From assembly GCA_002366775.1 (NCBI GenBank), contig DFBW01000228.1:3339-8696 (forward strand): a stretch of 5,358 bases of DNA, read 5' to 3'. Source of the stretch: Roseovarius sp. UBA3070. Its GTDB lineage: Bacteria; Pseudomonadota; Alphaproteobacteria; Rhodobacterales; Rhodobacteraceae. The stretch's first letter is position 1, and every line of letters begins with the position of its first letter. Below, one piece after another: positions 1-5,300 of this stretch. Position numbers and translations under genes: made by a program. Under the pieces are notes generated by a model. That model saw nothing but the letters and a program-made list of their open reading frames with translations. It did no database searches and had not been told where the DNA came from.

Positions 1-879
1 GTGGTGAACACGCCATTGCGGCAGTTGAGTGATCTGTTTTCAACCCTGCGTGTGGTGGCCTTGGCCGTGCGCCGCGAGGGGCGATTGTTTGCGCCAGAGT
101 CCGGTGATCAATTGTTTGTGGGCGATGAGGCGTATCTCTTTGCCCCGGTTGAGGATATACCGCGCACTTTGGAGGTGTTTGGCAAGTCTGAATCCAAACA
201 GGAACGGATCGTCATCATCGGCGGCGGCAATATCGGCCTTGCCGTGGCCAAGTCGCTGGAAGACCGTCGGGGGGGCATCCGTGCGAAAGTGATCGAGCGG
301 TCCCGGTCGGTGGCCGAATTTGCGGCTGACACGCTGGAACGCACGATCGTGCTGCATGGCGATGGATTGGATGCCTCGCTGTTGCACGAGGCGGGGATCA
401 GCCGGGCAGATGCGGTGCTGGCTGTCACTGATGACGACAAAACCAACATGTTGGCCGCAGTGCGCGCCAAGGCCGAGGGCTGCCCGATGGCCATAAGCCT
501 GATCAACGACCCCACATTGCAACCCCTGTTGGAGCCCTTGGGCATTGATGCCTATATCAACCCGCGCGCCACCACAGTCAGCTCCATCTTGCGCCATATC
601 CGCCACGGGCGGGTGCGCGGCGTCTATTCCATTGGTGACAGCGAAGCCGAAGTGATCGAGGCCGAAGTGATGTCGACCTCCTCGATTGCGGGCACAGCCA
701 TCCGCGATATTGATTTCCCGGAGGGCGTACTGGTGGGCGCTGTCAAAAAGGGCGATGTGATCCACAAACCCACAGGCGGGTTGCGCATTGAGGCTGGTGA
801 TGTGGTGGTGATTTTTGCCATGGCCCATGACGTGGCGCAGGTCGAGCAGCTGCTTCAGGTCTCGATCGACTTCTTTTGA
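1..879 (+). CDS. trkA: Trk potassium uptake system regulatory subunit TrkA, 5'-truncated by window edge
   Basis: Peripheral cytoplasmic RCK (KTN) protein that binds NAD(H)/nucleotides and gates the TrkH potassium pore. The 292 visible residues are about the last two thirds of a protein that is usually near 458 residues with two tandem RCK modules. Visible residues 1-58 fit the first RCK_C lobe. A second Rossmann-like RCK_N domain follows from about residue 68, with the nucleotide-binding loop GGGNIG at 74-79, an acidic residue at the end of the next strand (E99 in VIER) and HGDG at 119-122. The second RCK_C lobe covers about 208-290. The reading frame is open at base 1, and the GTG there falls inside the first RCK_C lobe, so it is an internal Val codon and not a start. 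The stop is TGA at 877-879. trkH follows at once, so the two are surely co-transcribed. A run of seven G (269-275) lies in the coding sequence without breaking the frame. Family assignment is firm; only the missing N-terminus is unknown. Confidence 0.95.
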   Translation: MVNTPLRQLSDLFSTLRVVALAVRREGRLFAPESGDQLFVGDEAYLFAPVEDIPRTLEVFGKSESKQERIVIIGGGNIGLAVAKSLEDRRGGIRAKVIERSRSVAEFAADTLERTIVLHGDGLDASLLHEAGISRADAVLAVTDDDKTNMLAAVRAKAEGCPMAISLINDPTLQPLLEPLGIDAYINPRATTVSSILRHIRHGRVRGVYSIGDSEAEVIEAEVMSTSSIAGTAIRDIDFPEGVLVGAVKKGDVIHKPTGGLRIEAGDVVVIFAMAHDVAQVEQLLQVSIDFF

Positions 880-881
880 TC

Positions 882-2405
882 ATGTCGGGCAGGTTACTGA
901 CATTCCCGTTGATCCTGATCCTGACAGGTATATCGGCGCTGGCGATGCTTTTGCCCGCGATTGATGCGTTGACGCGCAATGACCATTCGGTTGCGCGCGC
1001 GTTCTTTTATTCTGCGATGTTGGGTGTGGCCTTTGTTTTGATCATCGGATTGGCGATGTCGGCGCGTGTGCGATCAGACAACAGCGATTTGGCCAATCTG
1101 TTGTCGTTACTTTTGGCGTATACATTGCTGCCATTGTTTTTGGCGGTGCCGTTTTACGAAGCGTTGGAAACCACCAGTTTTCTGAATGCCTATGTCGAGA
1201 TGGTCTCGGCCATCACCACCACTGGTTTACCGTTGTTTGATCACAACCCCGGTCGGCTGGTGGACAGCCTGCACCTGTGGCGTGGCTTGGTGGGCTGGAT
1301 GGGCGGCTTGCTGATCTGGGTCTCGGCCAGCGCGGTTTTGGCCCCGCTGAATCTGGGCGGGTTTGAGGTAACGGCCAGTGCAGAACCGGGGCAAAGTGGC
1401 ACACAGATGGACCGGTTTGAGCGGGCCAACTCGGCCAAACGCCTCCAACAGATCACCTTTCAGCTGGCGCCAATATATATCGCCCTGACTGGCGCGCTGT
1501 GGTTCTTGTTGATGCTAAATGGCGATCGATCACTGGTCGCGCTGATCCATTCCATGTCGATTATGGCCACCAGTGGCATATCTTCGGTGGGGGGGGTGCA
1601 AAATGGCGCTTCGGGCTTTGGCGGCGAAGCGGTGATGTTTTTGTTCCTGTTGTTTGCGCTGTCACGGCTGACCTTTTCCACAGACACGATCACCAGTGCG
1701 CGCACTGGGTTTCATCTCGACCCAGAGTTCCGGCTGGGCACGATCCTTGTTGTATCGGTGCCGCTTTTGTTGTTCCTTCGCCACTGGCTTGCGGCCTATG
1801 ACGTGGACGAGGTTGAAAACCTGGGACAGGCATTGCGCGCTTTGTGGGGCGGGGCTTTTACGGTGTTGTCCTTTCTCAGTACCACCGGATTTGAAAGCGC
1901 GGATTGGCTTGCGGCACGCAACTGGTCGGGATTGGGCACGCCGGGGTTGATCCTGCTGGGGCTGTCGTTGATCGGCGGCGGTGTCGCCACCACGGCGGGC
2001 GGGGTGAAACTGTTGCGGGTCTATGCGCTTTATCTCAACGGGCGCCGCGAGATGGAGCGTCTGGTGCATCCGCATTCCGTTGGGCGCGCGTCAGCCGGAA
2101 ATCGGCGAATTCGCCGCAAAGGCGCGTTTATCGCCTGGATATTCTTCATGCTTTTTGCGCTGTCTTTGGCGCTGATCACCGTGACACTTGCTGCATTGGG
2201 GCAAGATTTTGAAAGCGCGATAATCTTGTCAATTGCGTCACTTTCGACAACCGGGCCACTGGCCAGTGTCGCTGGCGAGGCCCCCATTGCACTACTGGAA
2301 TTGCCCGCAACCGCCAAAATGGTGTTGAGCGGGGCAATGGTGCTGGGGCGGATGGAAACGCTGGCGATTATCGCACTTTTGAACCCGATGATCTGGCGTG
2401 ACTAA
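882..2405 (+). CDS. trkH: Trk/Ktr-type potassium transporter pore subunit TrkH
   Basis: Inner-membrane potassium channel-like subunit of the Trk system, working with the TrkA ring encoded just upstream. From ATG 882 the protein has 507 residues, slightly longer than typical TrkH (about 480-490). It is strongly hydrophobic throughout, with the fourfold M1-P-M2 design. Four selectivity-filter segments with their conserved glycine are visible: TTTG (G115), ATSG (G232), STTG (G336) and STTG (G458). Other family marks are [10 protein letters not shown] at about 133-142, TAGGVK at about 371-376, and GRMETL near the C-terminus (489-494). Start choice: TTG 876 in the same frame would add Met-Ile and overlap the trkA stop by four bases, while ATG 882 begins 2 bases after it. 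Neither has a strong Shine-Dalgarno, which suggests coupling to trkA translation; ATG is preferred. A run of eight G (1589-1596) encodes part of the region just after the second filter. The family call is secure; energy coupling and affinity cannot be read from the sequence. Confidence 0.95.
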   Translation: MSGRLLTFPLILILTGISALAMLLPAIDALTRNDHSVARAFFYSAMLGVAFVLIIGLAMSARVRSDNSDLANLLSLLLAYTLLPLFLAVPFYEALETTSFLNAYVEMVSAITTTGLPLFDHNPGRLVDSLHLWRGLVGWMGGLLIWVSASAVLAPLNLGGFEVTASAEPGQSGTQMDRFERANSAKRLQQITFQLAPIYIALTGALWFLLMLNGDRSLVALIHSMSIMATSGISSVGGVQNGASGFGGEAVMFLFLLFALSRLTFSTDTITSARTGFHLDPEFRLGTILVVSVPLLLFLRHWLAAYDVDEVENLGQALRALWGGAFTVLSFLSTTGFESADWLAARNWSGLGTPGLILLGLSLIGGGVATTAGGVKLLRVYALYLNGRREMERLVHPHSVGRASAGNRRIRRKGAFIAWIFFMLFALSLALITVTLAALGQDFESAIILSIASLSTTGPLASVAGEAPIALLELPATAKMVLSGAMVLGRMETLAIIALLNPMIWRD

Positions 2406-2421
2406 GCCCACGCAATGACGT

Positions 2422-2457
2422 CAAAAACCTCACCTGTTGGAAACAACGTGATTTTTG
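2422..2457 (+). terminator. Candidate intrinsic terminator after trkH
   Basis: The hairpin lies 16 bases after the trkH stop. The left arm CAAAAA (2422-2427), TCAC (2430-2433) and GTTG (2436-2439) pairs with the right arm CAAC (2444-2447), GTGA (2448-2451) and TTTTTG (2452-2457). The loop is GAAA, a GNRA tetraloop, and the left arm carries two 2-base bulges (CC and CT). The T5 tract directly follows the TCAC/GTGA stem, as in rho-independent terminators, and the matching A5 tract means the element could work on both strands. The stem is only moderately GC-rich and bulged, so it may be partial, allowing some read-through from trkAH into hfq. The structure is seen in the sequence; the termination role is inferred. 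Confidence 0.5.
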
Positions 2458-2460
2458 GAC

Positions 2461-2489
2461 TGGAAACTCATGCGCGCGCCCTTCATACT
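2461..2489 (+). promoter_or_regulatory. Weak candidate promoter for hfq-hflX
   Basis: TGGAAA (2461-2466) and CATACT (2484-2489) are separated by 17 bases and each match the sigma-70-type -35 and -10 hexamers at four of six positions. They sit just after the candidate trkH terminator and would start transcription near 2496, giving an hfq leader of about 50 bases. The match is poor, and an alternative (for example heat-shock) sigma factor could be the real user, so this marks a plausible location and not a confident promoter. Confidence 0.2.
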
Positions 2490-2504
2490 CATCCAAAGGG
2501 AGAA

Positions 2505-2524
2505 CGCACCGGTGCGCGGTGCGC
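2505..2524 (+). repeat. GC-rich dyad plus 7-base tandem repeat in the hfq leader
   Basis: CGCACCGGTGCG (2505-2516) is a perfect 12-base palindrome. GGTGCGC occurs twice in tandem (2511-2517 and 2518-2524). In RNA, CGCACC (2505-2510) can pair with the second copy (2518-2523) with the first copy as loop. Alternatively, if the transcript begins far enough upstream, TGCGCGCGCC (2471-2480) can form a 10-pair stem (one U-G wobble) with GGTGCGCGCA (2518-2527). Both lie directly upstream of the AAAGG (2533-2537) in front of hfq, so they could modulate its translation. The geometry is seen; function is inferred. Confidence 0.5.
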
Positions 2525-2544
2525 GCAAGAATAAAGGCTTTTAG
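2512..2544 (+). other. Possible 10-codon upstream ORF (leader peptide) before hfq
   Basis: A GTG codon at 2512 opens a frame of ten codons ([10 protein letters not shown], taking GTG as Met) ending at TAG 2542-2544, four bases before the hfq ATG. The Shine-Dalgarno AAGGGAG (2496-2502) lies nine bases before this GTG. It is the best ribosome-binding sequence in the intergenic region and better than the one directly in front of hfq. The tandem repeat GGTGCGC places a second GTG at 2519, in frame with hfq, which would extend Hfq by ten residues but is 16 bases from the Shine-Dalgarno. An ORF this short can occur by chance; the strong site and the tight spacing to hfq are the only support. Confidence 0.25.
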
Positions 2545-2548
2545 AACA

Positions 2549-2788
2549 ATGGCAACGGACAGACAAAACCTGCAGGATGCGTTCCTGAATCAGGTGAGAA
2601 AAACCAAAATCCCGGTCACGGTATTTTTGATTAATGGGGTGAAACTGCAAGGCGTGATCACCTGGTTTGACAATTTTTGCATTCTGCTGCGCCGCGATGG
2701 ACAATCGCAGTTGGTCTACAAACACGCTGTTTCGACGATTATGCCGTCGCAACCCGTGAATTTGTATGACGGAGAAGACGCCTCCTGA
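2549..2788 (+). CDS. hfq: RNA chaperone Hfq
   Basis: Hexameric Sm-like RNA-binding protein that pairs small RNAs with mRNAs in the cytoplasm. From ATG 2549 it has 79 residues, normal for alphaproteobacterial Hfq, which lacks the long C-terminal tail seen in enterobacteria. The N-terminal signature [12 protein letters not shown] (7-18) provides the proximal-face Q9/D10 and rim basic residues R17/K18. The Sm1 region [17 protein letters not shown] (27-43) carries K32 and F43, and Sm2 has the diagnostic [10 protein letters not shown] (57-66). The tail is short and acidic (DGED). The start at 2549 puts the conserved N-terminus at the usual place and has AAAGG at 2533-2537 (11-base spacing); the in-frame GTG at 2519 would add a basic stretch not expected in the family. 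The stop TGA (2786-2788) shares its A with the hflX start. Leader structures upstream suggest post-transcriptional control, as known for E. coli hfq autoregulation; this is inference here. Confidence 0.97.
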   Translation: MATDRQNLQDAFLNQVRKTKIPVTVFLINGVKLQGVITWFDNFCILLRRDGQSQLVYKHAVSTIMPSQPVNLYDGEDAS

Positions 2789-4062
2789 TGGGGGACGAAC
2801 CAGCAGTCACCCGTGCCTGGGTGCTGCATCCTGACATTCCGTCCAAGGATCGCTCCCGCGTGCCTGAACTGGCGCTCGCGGAAGCTGTGTCACTGGCCCA
2901 CGCCATGCCCGAACTTGAGGTGGCAGGCAACGCTGTGGTGCGCCTGAAAACCCCGCATCCCGGCACGCTGTTTGGCAAGGGCAAGCTTGAGGAGCTGCGA
3001 CTTCAGTTTGAAGCCGAGGACATTGATCTGGTGCTGATCGACGGCCCCGTCAGCCCCGTACAGCAGCGCAATCTGGAAAAGGCCTGGGGGCTGAAGCTGC
3101 TTGATCGCACCGGGCTGATTTTGGAAATTTTCAGTGACCGCGCCGCCACCCGCGAGGGGGTGTTGCAGGTTGAAATGGCGGCTTTGAGTTACCAACGCAC
3201 CCGTCTGGTACGAGCATGGACCCACCTTGAACGCCAGCGTGGCGGGCTGGGATTTGTCGGCGGACCCGGCGAGACCCAGATTGAGGCGGATCGCCGTGCC
3301 ATTGACGACCAGCTGGTTCGCCTGCGTCGCCAATTGGCCAAGGTGATCAAAACCCGCACCCTACACCGGGCTGCGCGTGCCAAAGTGCCGTTTCCGATCG
3401 TCGCACTGGTGGGCTATACCAATGCTGGCAAATCCACGTTGTTCAACCGGCTGACCGGGGCCGAGGTAATGGCCAAGGATATGCTTTTTGCCACGCTGGA
3501 CCCGACCATGCGCAAGATTGAACTTCCCGGTGGCGGGCCAGAGATCATCCTGAGTGACACAGTTGGCTTTATCTCGGATCTGCCGACCGAACTGGTTGCC
3601 GCCTTTCGCGCCACGCTGGAGGAGGTGCTTGAGGCGGATCTGATCTGTCATGTCCGCGACATTTCGCACCCCGAAAGCGAGGAGCAGTCACGCGACGTGG
3701 CGCAGATCATGGAAAGCCTTGGCGTGTTGGAAAGCACACCGCAGATTGAGATTTGGAACAAGATTGACCGGCTTGATCCTGATGATCTGAGTGCTGTGCA
3801 AACCCGCGCGGCACGTCACGATAATGTGTTCGCCATCTCATCGGTTACAGGGGCAGGGCTGGAGGCGCTGACTGAAGCGATCACCAAAACCTTGCAAGGC
3901 ACAACGCAGGAGGAAGAGCTGACGCTCAGCTTTTCTGAGGGGCGTCAACGCGCCTGGCTGTATGACAAAGGGCTGGTTGAGGCGGAGGCGCAAAATGACG
4001 AAGGCTATGTGTTGAGCCTGCGCTGGACGGCGATGCAGAAAGCCCAGTTCGAAGGCTTATAA
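2788..4062 (+). CDS. hflX: Ribosome-associated GTPase HflX
   Basis: TRAFAC-class GTPase that binds the 50S subunit and splits stalled or stressed 70S ribosomes. It has 424 residues, close to the E. coli protein (426). Residues 1-195 are the HflX N-terminal domain, including the early HPGTLFGKGKLEEL region (57-70) and the glycine-rich segment RGGLGFVGGPGETQIEADRR (151-170) that is diagnostic of the family. The G domain shows all motifs: G1 GYTNAGKST (209-217), G2 threonine in ATLDPT (235-240), G3 DTVG (257-260), G4 NKID (324-327) and G5 SSVTG (351-355). A small C-terminal domain follows from about 375. The ATG at 2788 overlaps the hfq stop (TGATG) and has GGAG at 2771-2774 inside the end of hfq, so expression is probably coupled to hfq. 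This hfq-hflX pairing is widespread in Proteobacteria. The TAA stop overlaps the convergent lrp gene by six bases, leaving no room for a separate terminator. Confidence 0.97.
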   Translation: MGDEPAVTRAWVLHPDIPSKDRSRVPELALAEAVSLAHAMPELEVAGNAVVRLKTPHPGTLFGKGKLEELRLQFEAEDIDLVLIDGPVSPVQQRNLEKAWGLKLLDRTGLILEIFSDRAATREGVLQVEMAALSYQRTRLVRAWTHLERQRGGLGFVGGPGETQIEADRRAIDDQLVRLRRQLAKVIKTRTLHRAARAKVPFPIVALVGYTNAGKSTLFNRLTGAEVMAKDMLFATLDPTMRKIELPGGGPEIILSDTVGFISDLPTELVAAFRATLEEVLEADLICHVRDISHPESEEQSRDVAQIMESLGVLESTPQIEIWNKIDRLDPDDLSAVQTRAARHDNVFAISSVTGAGLEALTEAITKTLQGTTQEEELTLSFSEGRQRAWLYDKGLVEAEAQNDEGYVLSLRWTAMQKAQFEGL

Positions 4063-4515
4063 GGCCAAGGCTGTCGTTTCCTTGATTTCTTCCATCACAA
4101 AGCTGGCAGAGACATCGCCCATTGGCACGCGCGCAATCAGCGTCTGATACAGCCGGTCATAATCGTCCATATCTGCCACACGCGCACGGATCAGATAATC
4201 CAGATCACCGGTCATTCGGTACACCCCCTGAATTTCCGGGATCGCGGTTGTGGCGCGGGCAAACTTTTCAAGCCAGTCGGCATCATGTGCCGCAGCGCGA
4301 ACTTGCAAGTACACCATCAAGCCTAATCCAAGCTTTTTGGCATCCAGCAGCGCCACACGCGCCGTGATCACCCCGGCGGACTCCAATGCCTTTACGCGCC
4401 GCCAACACGCATTGCGTGACAGGCCGACCTTTTCGCCCAATGCATCCACCGAGAGGGCCGCGTCGCGTTGTAATTCGGTTAAGATTCGCCGATCAATATC
4501 ATCTATATTCACCAT
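4057..4515 (-). CDS. Lrp/AsnC-family transcriptional regulator
   Basis: DNA-binding regulator of the feast/famine type, usually responding to an amino acid or related small ligand and often autoregulated. It has 152 residues, the normal family length. The N-terminal winged helix-turn-helix spans about 3-60: DDIDRRILTELQRDAALSV is the typical opening and the recognition region is GLSRNACWRRVKALESAGVI (31-50). The C-terminal RAM (ligand-binding, oligomerising) domain covers about 64-145, with the conserved MTGDLDYLIR turn at 101-110. The ATG at 4515 gives the standard Lrp N-terminus; only a weak ribosome-binding sequence (CCGGGTG-like) precedes it. It is transcribed towards hflX, sharing the TTATAA stop palindrome, and divergently from the small membrane-protein gene at 4638. 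A near-palindrome 14 bases before its start codon is a candidate autoregulatory operator. Ligand and regulon cannot be predicted from the sequence, so no gene symbol is given. Confidence 0.93.
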   Translation of the reverse strand: MVNIDDIDRRILTELQRDAALSVDALGEKVGLSRNACWRRVKALESAGVITARVALLDAKKLGLGLMVYLQVRAAAHDADWLEKFARATTAIPEIQGVYRMTGDLDYLIRARVADMDDYDRLYQTLIARVPMGDVSASFVMEEIKETTALAL

Positions 4516-4528
4516 GACACCCGGATTA

Positions 4529-4547
4529 CATGGGATATCATCTCATG
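4529..4547. promoter_or_regulatory. Candidate operator in the lrp / DUF6356 divergent region
   Basis: CATGGGATATCATCTCATG is a 19-base near-palindrome: the eight-base arms CATGGGAT and ATCTCATG match as inverted repeats at seven of eight positions around a 3-base centre. It lies 14 bases upstream of the regulator's start codon, in the region shared with the divergent gene. Size, symmetry and place fit sites bound by Lrp/AsnC dimers, which often repress their own gene. Weak promoter-like hexamers can be found on both sides, but none is convincing. Binding is inferred. Confidence 0.4.
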
Positions 4548-4637
4548 AATAGCGGGTTTTGGTGATTTATTGGGACATATTTTCAGATGATAACAGGTAA
4601 CTTGATCCCGCCACCACTCACAGGAGCCGAAAAAACC

Positions 4638-4844
4638 ATGATACGCCGTATTTTTATCGACCATCCCCAAAGCGTGGATGAAAGCTATTTTGAGCATATG
4701 GCCTTTGCCGGTAAATTCAGCCTGCGTTTGTTTGCAGCGGCCATGGCGGCGCTGATCCATGCCATCATCCCATGCCTGTTTGAAAAAACCGCGAGCAAGT
4801 TGATCGCGCAGATGCATGCCCAAACCCAAAACCGAGGCTCGTAA
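4638..4844 (+). CDS. Small DUF6356-type membrane protein
   Basis: A 68-residue protein of unknown function. The N-terminal motif HPQSVDESYFEH (9-20) resembles the HPxSVxESYxEH signature that I associate with DUF6356 proteins of Alphaproteobacteria. It is followed by one hydrophobic segment at about 29-48, containing a His and a Pro (LIHAIIPCLF), which probably crosses or lies in the inner membrane. The C-terminus is polar and partly basic. Start choice: ATG 4638 has AGGAG at 4622-4626 (11-base spacing) and places the conserved MIRRIFIDHP at the N-terminus. The in-frame ATG at 4587 would add 17 residues rich in Pro that do not look like the family and lacks a good ribosome-binding site. It is divergent from the Lrp-family gene, hence possibly under its control, and convergent with the SMR transporter gene, from which 59 bases separate it. 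No function is proposed. Confidence 0.85.
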   Translation: MIRRIFIDHPQSVDESYFEHMAFAGKFSLRLFAAAMAALIHAIIPCLFEKTASKLIAQMHAQTQNRGS

Positions 4845-4903
4845 GCCCGCCAAGCAGAGCTTGCCAATCTGGGCCGCAGTCACCTTGTCAGCTGGCCTGC
4901 GAT

Positions 4904-5239
4904 TTAATGCGCCGCTGTCTTGGAATACAGATTGATCACCACAATCCCCGCAATGATCAGCGCCATGCCGATCATTGCCGGCACATCCACGGATTGGCGG
5001 AACATCAGCCATCCCAACAATGCGGTCAGGCAAATGCCGAACCCGGACCAAAGTGCATAGGTTACGCCCAGCGGCAGGTATTGCAATACGATCATCAGGC
5101 AATAAAATGACATGCCAAAGCCAATAAGCACGCCAATAGAAGGCACCAACCGGGTGAATTGCTGTGAGGCTTGCAGTGATGTGGTGCCCAAGCCTTCGAA
5201 CAACACGGCGATGATCAAAAATAGATAAGCTTTGCCCAT
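4904..5239 (-). CDS. Small multidrug resistance (SMR) efflux transporter, EmrE/Qac-like
   Basis: Inner-membrane proton-coupled antiporter of the SMR family, expected to work as an antiparallel dimer exporting lipophilic cations. It has 111 residues and four predicted helices at about 3-22, 33-53, 58-80 and 86-104. Compared from memory with E. coli EmrE (110 residues) the resemblance runs end to end. The essential proton/substrate Glu is E15 in FEGLGTT, the GTT after it is of Qac type (not guanidinium exporter type), and LPLGVTYALWSGFG (55-68) supplies Y61 and W64, with the GMxLIxAGxxxINL helix-four signature at 91-104. Differences from EmrE stand out: Lys22 is Q23, Glu25 is Q26 and Tyr40 is F41. 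The ATG at 5239 matches the family start and is preceded by a G-rich ribosome-binding stretch (GGGGGA on the minus strand, 5243-5248 region). It stands alone. Because some SMR proteins transport natural osmolytes or metabolites, drug resistance is not certain. Confidence 0.93.
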   Translation of the reverse strand: MGKAYLFLIIAVLFEGLGTTSLQASQQFTRLVPSIGVLIGFGMSFYCLMIVLQYLPLGVTYALWSGFGICLTALLGWLMFRQSVDVPAMIGMALIIAGIVVINLYSKTAAH

Positions 5240-5252
5240 TGGTCCCCCGACG

Positions 5253-5285
5253 ACTTAAGTGCTTTGCCCTAATATCGGCTTAAGC
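5253..5285. repeat. Pair of 8-base palindromes with CTTAAG core
   Basis: ACTTAAGT (5253-5260) and GCTTAAGC (5278-5285) are both perfect palindromes sharing the core CTTAAG, with starts 25 bases apart. They lie in the upstream region of the SMR gene, one between the candidate -10 element and the start codon and one in the spacer of the candidate promoter. Paired symmetrical sites at this place could be operators for an unidentified regulator; the sites are seen, the role is inferred. Confidence 0.35.
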
Positions 5286-5300
5286 GTGCTGATAGGTCAA
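5271..5300 (-). promoter_or_regulatory. Candidate promoter for the SMR transporter gene
   Basis: Read on the minus strand, TTGACC (5295-5300) resembles a -35 box (five of six matches to TTGACA) and GATATT (5271-5276) a -10 box (four of six), with an 18-base spacer. Transcription would begin about 25 bases before the start codon. The rest of the upstream sequence to the window end holds a GC-rich palindrome GGCCCTCGGGCC (5324-5335) and no recognisable gene. Similarity to consensus only. Confidence 0.35.

Noticed and set aside
40..828. Long minus-strand ORF (262 codons) opposite trkA, with a shorter one at 108-545
   Set aside because: It is a mirror of a high-GC coding frame. The protein is rich in His, Gln and Gly without a recognisable domain, while the plus strand clearly encodes TrkA.
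1662..2075. Minus-strand ORF inside trkH
   Set aside because: Composition is Arg/Gln/Pro-rich and low in hydrophobic residues, typical of an antisense shadow; it has no promoter or ribosome-binding site of note, and trkH motifs span the region.
2519..2788. Longer Hfq starting at GTG 2519
   Set aside because: It would add a ten-residue basic extension not expected in the family and is 16 bases from the strong Shine-Dalgarno; ATG 2549 matches the conserved N-terminus.
2890..3333. Minus-strand ORF of 147 codons inside hflX
   Set aside because: No domain recognised, and the opposite strand is continuous HflX with diagnostic motifs.
4587..4844. Longer version of the small membrane protein starting at ATG 4587
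   Set aside because: The extra 17 residues lie upstream of the good AGGAG site and of the conserved MIRRIFIDHP start.
4845..4903. Terminator or small gene in the convergent gap between the DUF6356 and SMR genes
   Set aside because: Only four-pair stems such as GGCT/AGCC (straddling the stop at 4842) and AAGC/GCTT were found, without T tracts, and there is no credible ORF in the gap.
4509..5102. Minus-strand ORF of 197 codons spanning the DUF6356 gene and part of the SMR gene
   Set aside because: It runs in a different frame through two better-supported genes, begins within the SMR gene and has no family features. It is left out despite its length.
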